From NCBI GenBank assembly GCA_034435375.1, contig DAOTXR010000059.1, positions 1-29,525 of the forward strand: a stretch of 29,525 bases of DNA, given 5' to 3'. Within the stretch, counting starts at the first letter, position 1; each line of letters opens with the position of its first letter. Source of the stretch: DAOTXR01 sp034435375. GTDB taxonomy: Bacteria; Chloroflexota; Anaerolineae; Aggregatilineales; UBA3940. The notes below the pieces were generated by a model. That model was not told the DNA's origin. It saw nothing but the letters and a program-made list of their open reading frames with translations, and made no database searches. Below are positions 1 through 6,744 of the stretch, piece after piece. A program made the translations under genes and the position numbers.

Positions 1-38
1 CAGCCAGAGCGCGGCGCCCGAAACCTGCCCAGCAGAAC

Positions 39-67
39 TTGACAAACCTCAGGGCGCTCGATAGACT
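39..67 (+). promoter_or_regulatory. Promoter of the tRNA-fMet gene
   Basis: A perfect -35 hexamer TTGACA (39-44), a 17-bp spacer and a -10 TAGACT (62-67) lie just upstream of the tRNA. The expected transcription start is near 74, about 5 bases before the mature 5' end. This is the normal sigma-70 layout for a highly expressed stable-RNA gene. Confidence 0.7.
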
Positions 68-78
68 CGGTAGCACGC

Positions 79-150
<72 letters not shown>

Positions 151-171
151 TCCGAGTGGAACCATCTTGAA

Positions 172-268
172 CCACCCACTGAACTGGTGGGGAGATTCGC
201 CGAGAGACTGACTTTTCCTCAGGATACAACCTCGGCGAACTTCTTTGCCAGAGAGTGGAGGAAGTTCG
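172..268 (+). other. Structured RNA region with two mutually exclusive hairpins after the tRNA
   Basis: Three inverted repeats follow the tRNA: CCACC/GGTGG (172-176/186-190), TTCGCCGA/TCGGCGAA (196-203/232-239) and CGAACTTC/GAAGTTCG (236-243/261-268). The last two share bases 236-239, so only one of them can form at a time. The second is followed by a T-rich stretch (about 274-290), so it may be the terminator of the tRNA transcript. The rest of 151-429 holds no convincing gene. Confidence 0.45.
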
Positions 269-362
269 AGATGGTTTCTTTGCTTTCATGGTCTAAGCAT
301 CCTGGCGTCACCAAGATAGCCCTCCCCCCTGTGCAGCAGCGCTCCGCGCTGTGAGACCGTGG

Positions 363-368
363 TATAAT
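363..368 (+). promoter_or_regulatory. Putative -10 element for the coiled-coil membrane protein gene
   Basis: A perfect TATAAT stands about 60 bases before the chosen start codon. No good -35 hexamer is visible 16-18 bases upstream. It is the only clear promoter element between the tRNA and the gene. Confidence 0.4.
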
Positions 369-429
369 GAAGCGTATTAGAGGTGTACGGTTAACTGGCA
401 TCCGAGGATTGCGAGAGGAAGGTCAGATC

Positions 430-1575
430 ATGGCAGATGCAGACGATACTCAGGCCCGGCAGCGGCGCAGCAGGCCATCGTTGCGCAGCCCGCGCCGTCC
501 AGGCAACCCAACCCCCGATCCGCAGCCTGCTCCTGACGACGATGGCGCGGTTCAGGGGGCGCAGGCGGCCCACCCGACTCCGCCCTCTAGCATCACCCCG
601 CCGATGGGCGTCCAGGTTCCGCCGTCGCAGATGCCCTCGTCCTCACACTCCCTGTCTGGCGGCCCGGCCATCCCGCCGCCGCCCGGCGCTGGGCGTGCTT
701 TGGCCCAGCCCTACGCGACCACCATGGCCGCCGACGCGCCCAGGCTTACTTTTGGGCAGCGCGTGGGGCGCGCCTTTCGCCGCTTCCTGACCTGGATTCT
801 GATGGCGCTGTTTGGGCTGCTGCTGGGAGTGGCGCTCTTCCTGTTCTTCCCCTCGCTGTTCAACCGCGCCATTCGCCCTGTGGTGGAGAACGCCGCCGAG
901 ATCCAACGCCTTCAGGCCGAGGTCGATACGCTCCAGGCCCGCCTCACTGAACTGGAGGCTGAGCAGCGCGCCTCTGGGATTGAACAGCAGTCGGCGCTGC
1001 TGGATGCCCAGAACGCCACCACGGGCCGGCTCACCAGCGCCGAAGGCCGCCTGGCCGATGCGGAGGCGCGGCTGCGTGACGCCGAGGACCGCATCGCCGC
1101 TCAGGACACCCAGTTAGCCGAGTTGGGCGCGGCGCTCGACCAGGTCGCCACGCAGATCACAACCGTCGAGGATGCCCTGGCGGAACTGGAGGGGGCGCTG
1201 CCCGGCGTGGCGGAGTACGCCGAGTACAATCGCCAGCTTCTGCTGATCCGGGCCTGGCAGGACGTGCTGAAAGTGAACCTCCAGCTCTTGCAGAACAACG
1301 CCGGGCTGGCGCAGCAGGACCTGGCCCAGGCGCTCGACACGCTCGACCGGGCCTATGCTGTCTCATCGCCGGAGCAGCAGGCTGCGTTGGTCCCCGTGAT
1401 CGCCCGCCTGAACCAGGTAGCCGTCGATCTCTCGGCCAATCCCTTTGCGGCTAGCCGTGACCTGGAGGTAGCGTGGTATGATTTGGGCCGCCTGATCAAC
1501 CCGGTGGCGATTGGCTCCACGCCCACCCCAACTCCTCTCCCCACCGAAGAGGCTACACCTACGCCATCCCCGTAG
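430..1575 (+). CDS. Single-pass membrane protein with a long coiled coil (unknown function)
   Basis: A 381-residue protein of unknown function. The start at 430 is chosen because AGGAAGG (416-422) precedes it; the in-frame ATG at 367 overlaps the TATAAT box and lacks a ribosome site. Residues 1-105 are rich in Pro, Ser, Gln and basic residues and look disordered. Residues 120-141 form one hydrophobic segment preceded by basic residues (RVGRAFRRF), so the N-terminus is probably cytoplasmic. Residues 153-256 are rich in Ala, Glu, Leu, Arg and Gln with heptad character (coiled coil). A helical region follows and the last 18 residues are a Thr/Pro tail. The layout suggests a membrane-tethered extracytoplasmic rod, but no catalytic motif is visible. 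It is monocistronic, and the next gene is convergent. Confidence 0.8.
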   Translation: MADADDTQARQRRSRPSLRSPRRPGNPTPDPQPAPDDDGAVQGAQAAHPTPPSSITPPMGVQVPPSQMPSSSHSLSGGPAIPPPPGAGRALAQPYATTMAADAPRLTFGQRVGRAFRRFLTWILMALFGLLLGVALFLFFPSLFNRAIRPVVENAAEIQRLQAEVDTLQARLTELEAEQRASGIEQQSALLDAQNATTGRLTSAEGRLADAEARLRDAEDRIAAQDTQLAELGAALDQVATQITTVEDALAELEGALPGVAEYAEYNRQLLLIRAWQDVLKVNLQLLQNNAGLAQQDLAQALDTLDRAYAVSSPEQQAALVPVIARLNQVAVDLSANPFAASRDLEVAWYDLGRLINPVAIGSTPTPTPLPTEEATPTPSP

Positions 1576-1598
1576 GGGTAGGGAGGTTGGCCGTCTGA

Positions 1599-1788
1599 GG
1601 TGCGGTTAGTGGAATCCCATTGATGAGCGTGCCGTATTGTTGGGAGAGATGAGCTTCATCAAGGCATACCTCCACCGCACGCCCCTGCCCTAACAGGAAG
1701 ACAAGGAACGGGCAGCGGATGGCCGTTGCTTCCTTGAAGGGTGTCTGCGAGGCAGAACGCCGTCGTCGCAGACCTCCGCAGGCGACGA
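1599..1788. other. Convergent intergenic region with inverted repeats
   Basis: The 230 bases between two convergent genes hold several inverted repeats: TTGATGA/TCATCAA (1620-1626/1656-1662), GTCTGCGA/TCGCAGAC (1743-1750/1766-1773) and TCGTCGC/GCGACGA (1763-1769/1782-1788). The last two overlap and exclude each other. No T-run follows on either strand, so these are not standard intrinsic terminators. I see no gene here. Confidence 0.4.
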
Positions 1789-1805
1789 TAGCCAGGAGGT
1801 GACGC

Positions 1806-2786
1806 TTAGACCTCCTCAGCCAGGATAGCCGTCATTGTCCTGGCATCGACGTTGCCGCCGCTCAGGATCACGCCTATGCGCCCACCAGCCCGGACTGTGC
1901 CGCTCAGCAGCGCGGCCACCCCTAGCGCGCCGGATGGCTCGATCACCAGCTTGGTGCGATAGAACAGGAAACGCACTGCCTCGGCAATTGCTGCCTCGCT
2001 GACTGTGAGCATGTCGTCCACATAGGTGAGCACCAGCGGGAAGGTCACCTGGCCCAGCGATGGCGTGCGCGTGCCGTCGGCGATGGTCGGCGGATTGTGG
2101 ACGGTGTGCAGCGTCTTGGTGTGGAAAGACCGGGTGGCGTCGTCGGCCACCTCCGGCTCAACGCCGATCACACGGCAGCCAGGCGCTGCGCCTTTGGCAG
2201 CGACGGCTGAACCGCTCAGCAGCCCTCCGCCGCCGCAGGGGACCAGGAGGATATCGAGGGGGGATGAGGCGCGTCTCGTCTCTGCCTCGGCCCGGACCTG
2301 ATCGAACAGCTCCAGCGCTGCTGTGCCCTGGCCGGCCACGATGTTCGGATGGTCGAAGGGCGGCACGACCGTGTAGCCGTGCTCGGCAGCCAGCGCCTCG
2401 GCGATCTGTCGGCGATCGGCGGTAGCTGGGTCGTAATAGACGACGGTAGCGCCGTAGCCCTCGGTGGCGGCTCGCTTGGTGGCGGCGGCATCCTGGGGCA
2501 TGACGATGGTCGCCCGGAGGCCCAATTCACGGCACACCAGCGCCACGGCCTGGGCATGATTGCCCGACGAGTAAGTGATGACGCCGCGCGCCTTTTCGGC
2601 CTCAGAGAGCTGGCTGATGGTGTTGAACGCCCCGCGATATTTGAACGCGCCGCCGCGCTGAAAGTTCTCGCACTTGAGGAAAACCTCGGCTCCGGCCAGG
2701 GCGTTGAGCGTGCGGGATGTGACCACCGGGGTGCGGTGGGCGTGCCCTTTGAGGCGGTCGGCAGCGGTGAGGACCAGGTCAAACAT
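1806..2786 (-). CDS. PLP-dependent threonine/serine dehydratase (threonine ammonia-lyase family)
   Basis: A 326-residue fold-type II PLP enzyme expected to deaminate threonine (to 2-oxobutanoate) or serine (to pyruvate). The PLP lysine is K49 in GGAFKYRGA. SSGNHAQ (73-79) and the glycine-rich phosphate loop CGGGGLLSG (184-192) match the family, and SGGN (309-312) lies near the end. The length fits the short catabolic or serine-racemase-like type; the C-terminal regulatory ACT domain of biosynthetic IlvA is absent. The start at 2786 is preceded by AGGAAG on the minus strand; the longer open frame upstream overlaps the nucleoside kinase gene and is not needed. It lies 62 bases downstream of that kinase on the same strand and is probably cotranscribed. 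Serine racemase activity is a real alternative. Confidence 0.9.
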   Translation of the reverse strand: MFDLVLTAADRLKGHAHRTPVVTSRTLNALAGAEVFLKCENFQRGGAFKYRGAFNTISQLSEAEKARGVITYSSGNHAQAVALVCRELGLRATIVMPQDAAATKRAATEGYGATVVYYDPATADRRQIAEALAAEHGYTVVPPFDHPNIVAGQGTAALELFDQVRAEAETRRASSPLDILLVPCGGGGLLSGSAVAAKGAAPGCRVIGVEPEVADDATRSFHTKTLHTVHNPPTIADGTRTPSLGQVTFPLVLTYVDDMLTVSEAAIAEAVRFLFYRTKLVIEPSGALGVAALLSGTVRAGGRIGVILSGGNVDARTMTAILAEEV

Positions 2787-2848
2787 AGGCGCTTCCTGGG
2801 GTAGGGTTGCTCTTGCCCTGCGGATCACCGACAAGGTTGTCTGGCTCA

Positions 2849-4627
2849 CTACCTGTCTTGTCTGCCATTCGGGCTGGGCTTGCCGGGCACATAGTTGTCC
2901 AGGATGCACTCGCCCACAAATTCCCGCAGCAGCGAGTTGCCTGGGATCATGTCCATCCGGTTGAGCGGCTCCACCCAGCTCAGAAACGACAGCAGGCGCT
3001 TGGCCTCCATGTAGTACGGTGAGCTTGGCTCGACCTGCAACAGCAGCGGCTCGGCCAACGGGCGTAGCACGGCCAGCTCGTATACCAAAGCCGAGTTGAA
3101 CATCAAATCGGCGTTTTCCTGGTAGGGGAAAATCCAGCGCCGTTCGCCTTTGCGTACACTCTCCCAGCGCGACAGAGTATCGAGCGCCGTGTAGCCGCGC
3201 GTGCGGGCGTCGCGCACAATGCGCCGCAGGATGCGCACGTCGGTCGTCGGCACCCGGTTGTGTCGGTCGATGTTGAGCTGTGTCAGGCACGAGACGTACA
3301 GGCGGTAGAATTTCTCGCGCGGGATGGCGCGCACCAGTTCGGGGTTCAGGGCGTGGATGCCTTCGATGATCAAGATGTGTTCCGGCGTCAACTGCACCGT
3401 CTCACCCGCCTCACGCAGGCCGGCGACGAAGTTGTAGTGTGGCAGCTGCACCTCGCGCCCGTCCATCAGCGCCAGCAGGTCATGGTTGAAGAGGTCCAGG
3501 TCCACCGCGCGGATGTGCTCAAAGTCGAGCTGTCCCTGTTCGTCGCGGGGCGTGTCGCTGCGGTTGACGAAGTAGTTGTCCATAGCTAACGTGTAGGGCT
3601 TCAGACCGTGGGCCATCAGTTGCACGGCCAGCCGTTTGCTGCTGGTCGTCTTGCCCGACGACGACGGTCCGGCAATCAGCACCAGGCGCACGTCCGGCTG
3701 CCGCTCCACGATGGCATCGGCTACGTCGGCAAAACTGCCCTCATGCAGCGCCTCGGCCACCAGGATCAGCTCACGTGCCCGCCCACTTGTGATGGCCTGA
3801 TTGAGCGCCCCGACATCTTCCACGCCCAGCAGGTTCAGCCAGCGCCCGCTCTCCTCAAACACGCGGCGCAGCTTGGGCAACGCTATGATGGGCTGGAGCG
3901 TGGTCGGGTTCTGGCGGATTGGGTAGTGTAGGATAAAGCCGTTCTGGTCGTGAGTCAGGTCAAAGACGCTCAGGTAGCCCGTGCTGGGCACCATGTAGCC
4001 GAAGAAGTAGTCGCACAAGCCCAGCAGCTCATACACGATCAGGTAGTTCTTTTTGCGGCTGTGCAGCAGGCGCACCTTATCATCGTCGCCCTGCTGCTCG
4101 AACAGCGCGAAAGCCTCATCGAGCGGCACCGGCGTGCGGGTGATCGGCTCATCGGCGGCCACAATCTCCTGCATCCGCTTTTTGATGTGGGCCAGCTCGT
4201 CCGGCGTGAAGGGATCGCCCTTGACCACATTGCAGTAGTAGCCGCCAAACGGCAACGAATGATCGATGCGGATCTTGCGTTCCGGGAAGAGCTGGCGAGC
4301 AGCCACCACCAGCACAAAGGACAACGCCCGCCGGTAGATGCGTAGGCCGTCGCTGTGGCTGATCAGGATAGGCCGCACCTGAACATCGTGGTTGACGGGA
4401 TGGGTCAGCTCCCGCAACGCCCCATCGACAACAGCGGCGATCACCGTCCTCTCCGCTGAAGCGCCAGGGGGGCGGGTCATGGGCACCAGGTCGGGATAAG
4501 CCTGCTTGAAAAACTCCTCCAGCCGCGTCCCAACCGGCGCGCTCCAGATGGCGCCGTCGTCGATCATCGTTACGCGCACGGTCCGGCGTGGATGTGATCG
4601 GGTGATGTGTGTCGCTCTGACTGCCAT
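2849..4627 (-). CDS. Nucleoside (uridine-type) kinase with ThrRS-like N-terminal domains
   Basis: A 592-residue protein, far longer than the roughly 210-residue uridine kinases. Residues 20-230 resemble the N-terminal domains of threonyl-tRNA synthetase: a TGS-like segment followed by a tRNA_SAD-like segment with GGYYCNVV (128-135). Residues 315-520 form a phosphoribulokinase/uridine kinase P-loop domain with Walker A GPSSSGKTT (320-328), the substrate segment AMDNYFVNRSDTPRD (348-362) and the Walker B-like IIEGIHAL (420-427). This architecture is known as a separate bacterial nucleoside kinase group. The predicted reaction is phosphorylation of a pyrimidine nucleoside by NTP; whether the ThrRS-like part binds RNA or a ligand is unknown. 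The start at 4627 has no good ribosome site; ATG codon 21 is an alternative. Confidence 0.85.
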   Translation of the reverse strand: MAVRATHITRSHPRRTVRVTMIDDGAIWSAPVGTRLEEFFKQAYPDLVPMTRPPGASAERTVIAAVVDGALRELTHPVNHDVQVRPILISHSDGLRIYRRALSFVLVVAARQLFPERKIRIDHSLPFGGYYCNVVKGDPFTPDELAHIKKRMQEIVAADEPITRTPVPLDEAFALFEQQGDDDKVRLLHSRKKNYLIVYELLGLCDYFFGYMVPSTGYLSVFDLTHDQNGFILHYPIRQNPTTLQPIIALPKLRRVFEESGRWLNLLGVEDVGALNQAITSGRARELILVAEALHEGSFADVADAIVERQPDVRLVLIAGPSSSGKTTSSKRLAVQLMAHGLKPYTLAMDNYFVNRSDTPRDEQGQLDFEHIRAVDLDLFNHDLLALMDGREVQLPHYNFVAGLREAGETVQLTPEHILIIEGIHALNPELVRAIPREKFYRLYVSCLTQLNIDRHNRVPTTDVRILRRIVRDARTRGYTALDTLSRWESVRKGERRWIFPYQENADLMFNSALVYELAVLRPLAEPLLLQVEPSSPYYMEAKRLLSFLSWVEPLNRMDMIPGNSLLREFVGECILDNYVPGKPSPNGRQDR

Positions 4628-4735
4628 ACGATATAACTCGTCTGTGGTTGATCTCGCGGTCTAACCTCAGGTTTTGCGATGAATACCTTCCCAGCTTCAG
4701 GCCGCGGTGCGTCTGATGTCCAAAATCCGGTTTCT

Positions 4736-4741
4736 ATTATA
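4736..4741 (-). promoter_or_regulatory. Putative -10 element for the nucleoside kinase operon
   Basis: TATAAT on the minus strand, about 110 bases upstream of the nucleoside kinase start. The -35 region (near 4759-4764) is poor. It is the best -10 match in the gap reading toward that gene and implies a leader of about 100 nt. Confidence 0.4.
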
Positions 4742-4873
4742 GACCCAATCTTCCTCTTGAGGCATACAGTCTTACCCTATCTTGGGGTCAGTCCGCCAAG
4801 CGTGGCGAAATGGGTCAAGGCGCGCACGGTTCAACTCCCCCCAGCGCCCCCAGCCCGACCAGGCGACTGCTCT

Positions 4874-4898
4874 ATTGCCTCGGCCTTCATCAGGCAAT
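4874..4898. repeat. Inverted repeat ATTGCCT / AGGCAAT
   Basis: Perfect 7-bp arms with an 11-nt loop, in the gap between divergent genes. There is no T-run on either side, so a terminator is unlikely. It may be an operator or RNA hairpin upstream of the -10 element at 4950. Confidence 0.4.
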
Positions 4899-4949
4899 GC
4901 TGAACGCTCCCCTGCCGGATCGGTAAGCACACTGTTGAGCATTTGGTTA

Positions 4950-4955
4950 TATAAT
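4950..4955 (+). promoter_or_regulatory. Putative -10 element for the zinc-ribbon pentapeptide gene
   Basis: TATAAT inside an A/T-rich patch (4944-4957). The nearest TTGAGC (4935-4940) is too close to be its -35, and the proper -35 position is weak, so an activator may be needed. The leader would be about 90 nt. Confidence 0.45.
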
Positions 4956-5053
4956 AAGGGGACGGTACGGGGTGCAAGCCGAGGCGATCGCCTGCCCGGC
5001 GCAGACAACGTCCACCACCCGCCACAACCATCACATCTCTGGGAGTAAGCGAG

Positions 5054-5923
5054 ATGGTCAAACAGTGCCCGGCGTGCAGCAGTGAAGTGCCCTATGAGAC
5101 CGCCAAATTTTGCCCAGAGTGCGGCGTCCCACTTCAGCACTTTGGGGGCGCCGTCTCACACGAGGAACAGTATCGCCTGGTCCGCGAGTGGGATGGCCGG
5201 ACTACACTGGCAGGCTTTTACCTGGTTGGCTGCGATCTGACTTCGGTCTGGCTGCGGGGCGCTGACTTGCACGGCGCGACTCTCAGCCGCGCCAAGCTCA
5301 GCCGGGCTGATCTGTCTGGCGCAAACCTGACGCAGGCCGATCTCCAGTGGACCGACCTGCACTGGGCCAACTTGCAGAGCGTGATACTGCACGACGCCAA
5401 TCTGCTGGGGGCCTTCCTGTGGGTCAGCAAGCTGCAAGGGGCCAACCTGATTGGCGCTAACCTACAACGCGCCTCGCTGCGTGATGCACAGCTTCAGCAG
5501 GCGCGGTTGAGCTGGGCCAACCTTCAATGGGCCGATCTGTCTGGCGCGGACCTGACGCAGGTGGATCTGGGCAGCGCCAACCTGCGCGGCGCTGATATGA
5601 CTGCGGTGAATCTGAGTGGCGCCTTCTTGGGCACTGTGACCCTCGAAGGGGGTGAGCCGATCCGCACCGATCCGCAGCCGCCGCTGTCGTTCGAGGCGCG
5701 GCTGGCCCAGGCCGACATGCTTCAACACGCCACGATGCCCGACGGCACGCGCTATGACGGACGGCTGAACCTCGCCGGCGACCTGGAGCGGGCGCGCAGC
5801 ACAGGCATCAGCCTGCACGATGCGCAGGCCATGGCCTCGTTCTACCGGGTCACACGCGACGAATACCTGCGTGGGCAGGAGTGGTCGCTCGCTCACCTGG
5901 AGCGCATCCGGGCGCAGATGTGA
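5054..5923 (+). CDS. Pentapeptide-repeat protein with N-terminal zinc ribbon
   Basis: A 289-residue protein. Residues 1-30 carry CPAC (5-8) and CPEC (20-23), a four-cysteine zinc ribbon. Residues 50-198 are tandem A(D/N)LXX repeats, which in this family fold into a right-handed quadrilateral beta-helix. Repeats such as WADLSGADL and GANLTQADL are clear. Residues 215-289 are not pentapeptides: they carry MPDG-(T)-RYDGRLNL (228-240) and a helical tail ending in EYLRGQEW. This tail closely matches the end of the pentapeptide protein at 10146-10859. There is no signal peptide or membrane segment, so it is probably cytoplasmic. GGGAG (5040-5044) supports the start. Function is unknown; pentapeptide proteins include DNA mimics and scaffolds, but nothing here decides between them. 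Confidence 0.9.
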   Translation: MVKQCPACSSEVPYETAKFCPECGVPLQHFGGAVSHEEQYRLVREWDGRTTLAGFYLVGCDLTSVWLRGADLHGATLSRAKLSRADLSGANLTQADLQWTDLHWANLQSVILHDANLLGAFLWVSKLQGANLIGANLQRASLRDAQLQQARLSWANLQWADLSGADLTQVDLGSANLRGADMTAVNLSGAFLGTVTLEGGEPIRTDPQPPLSFEARLAQADMLQHATMPDGTRYDGRLNLAGDLERARSTGISLHDAQAMASFYRVTRDEYLRGQEWSLAHLERIRAQM

Positions 5924-5925
5924 CC

Positions 5926-5946
5926 GGTCGTTGCTAGCGCACGACC
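5926..5946 (+). terminator. Weak hairpin after the zinc-ribbon pentapeptide gene
   Basis: GGTCGT/ACGACC with a 9-nt loop begins 3 bases after the stop codon. There is no T-run, so it is a transcript-end candidate only. Confidence 0.3.
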
Positions 5947-6028
5947 CTGTGGCGAAACTCCTCCATGGCCAACCACCCCAACGAGTGGGTGACGCTCTCG
6001 GCCAGGCAAGAGACCTCCCCGCTCAGCG

Positions 6029-6089
6029 CTTAAACTGGATTTAACCCCAGCCTCAACGTGTTTTAACATACTATCTCTACTCTTAACAT
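6029..6089 (+). promoter_or_regulatory. Direct-repeat array resembling a Pho box (PhoB/PhoP/SphR-type site)
   Basis: Five copies of a (C/T)TTAAC-like 8-mer on one strand: CTTAAACT (6029), TTTAACCC (6040), CTCAACGT (6052, degenerate), TTTAACAT (6062) and CTTAACAT (6082). The steps are 11, 12, 10 and 20 bp, so all copies lie near one helical face. OmpR/PhoB-family response regulators bind such arrays. The Bacillus PhoP box uses TTAACA repeats and the cyanobacterial SphR box uses CTTAACCT repeats, both on an 11-bp register. The array ends about 40 bases before the start of the 77-residue gene, where an activator site belongs. Possible -10 elements are TACTAT (6069-6074) or TAACAT (6084-6089). 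No phosphate transport gene is in the window, so phosphate control is an inference. Confidence 0.5.
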
Positions 6090-6125
6090 TAGAGACATCT
6101 TGCATAGAAAGGAGACATCGACGAC

Positions 6126-6359
6126 ATGCTGAACTATATGTTGCAACCTCGTCACTGGTCGCCGCGACAGGGCTATGCTACTGGCGATGTGCTGATCCAG
6201 ATGATCAACGATGGTTGGACCCTGGCTTCTGCGCGGCGTGCGCCCGGCAACAGCCCTGCCCCGATGTTCATCGTGACCCTCAAGCGCGAGTCCGATGTGC
6301 TGGCATTGCTGGTGCTGGATAGCCCAGCCGTGCGTGACATCCTGAAACCCACCGCCTGA
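6126..6359 (+). CDS. Small protein of unknown function (77 aa) under a repeat-array promoter
   Basis: The 77-residue product is not recognised. It has no signal peptide, membrane segment or cysteine. It starts with an aromatic and basic stretch (MLNYMLQPRHWSPRQGY), has one Pro/Gly turn region (residues 39-45), and its second half (FIVTLKRE, DVLALLVLD) alternates as short beta strands would; it is probably a small alpha/beta fold. It looks like a genuine gene because AAAGGAG (6108-6114) precedes the ATG, a direct-repeat array occupies the promoter position and a strong intrinsic terminator follows 35 bases after the stop. The whole unit is monocistronic. The regulation suggested by the array (an OmpR/PhoB-family activator) is the main clue to its role. 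Confidence 0.75.
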   Translation: MLNYMLQPRHWSPRQGYATGDVLIQMINDGWTLASARRAPGNSPAPMFIVTLKRESDVLALLVLDSPAVRDILKPTA

Positions 6360-6393
6360 GGCATCCTCCCCTCCCCATTCCTCTTATCCTACA

Positions 6394-6448
6394 CCTGTCC
6401 GGCGAACCACCCGGACAGGAGCGGAGGCCCGTCAGGGCTTTTTGTTTT
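6394..6448 (+). terminator. Intrinsic terminator (two stacked hairpins and T-run)
   Basis: CCTGTCCGG/CCGGACAGG (6394-6402/6411-6419) is followed by GCCC-GTCA-GGGC (6427-6438) and then TTTTTGTTTT (6439-6448). The second hairpin with its T-run is a classical rho-independent terminator for the 77-residue gene. Confidence 0.85.
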
Positions 6449-6518
6449 CCTCTGCCCAGCTTGATTGAAGAGAGAGGGGATGAGGCTGTAAGGCGAAGCG
6501 GTCATCTCCTCAACAGAG

Positions 6519-6524
6519 TATAAT
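6519..6524 (+). promoter_or_regulatory. Putative -10 element of the dsbA-like gene
   Basis: TATAAT followed by an A-rich start region. The -35 region is weak. It is the only good -10 between the preceding terminator and the gene. Confidence 0.45.
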
Positions 6525-6744
6525 TAAAGAAGGCTGCTCTTCCACACAGTCTCCTCGTGATCTGTTTGCGCTGTGGCTGAGTTGTCGCCAGGTCCTGTAA
6601 ACGGCCCTTTGGGTCCACACATCTGGCCGAAAGACTTCTCGGCTGCTAGACTCCTCGATCAGGACCTTGGCATCGGGGCGCAAGCTCCTTCAGCGCCGCG
6701 CCCTATCGTATAGCAGCTTCATCATGCTCGGAGGGAAATGCATC

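Larger units (their letters stand above)
4628..5053. other. Divergent intergenic region (promoters, hairpin, degenerate tRNA-like stretch)
   Basis: This 426-base gap separates the minus-strand nucleoside kinase from the plus-strand zinc-ribbon pentapeptide gene. It holds a promoter element for each, a 7-bp hairpin (4874-4898) and a stretch at 4798-4845 that resembles a tRNA D arm followed directly by a T loop. I see no convincing protein gene. Confidence 0.5.
6360..6744 (+). other. Intergenic region: terminator and long dsbA-like leader
   Basis: After the terminator at 6394-6448, a TATAAT at 6519 marks the likely promoter of the thioredoxin-like gene and implies a leader of about 210 nt. This leader can form small hairpins, for example GCCGA/TCGGC near 6628-6646. 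I recognise no known riboswitch class and no gene. A TTG-initiated extension of the next gene back to 6667 is possible but has no ribosome site. Confidence 0.45.

Noticed and set aside
2787..3290. N-terminal extension of the dehydratase
   Set aside because: It overlaps the nucleoside kinase gene in another frame, has no domain resemblance, and the Met at 2786 has a good ribosome site and the right family length.
5200..5640. Possible tandem DNA repeat or CRISPR-like array
   Set aside because: The repetition is at protein level (pentapeptides); the DNA copies are degenerate and 15 bp apart, with no conserved repeat-spacer pattern. The same holds for 10260-10650 and 14200-14530.
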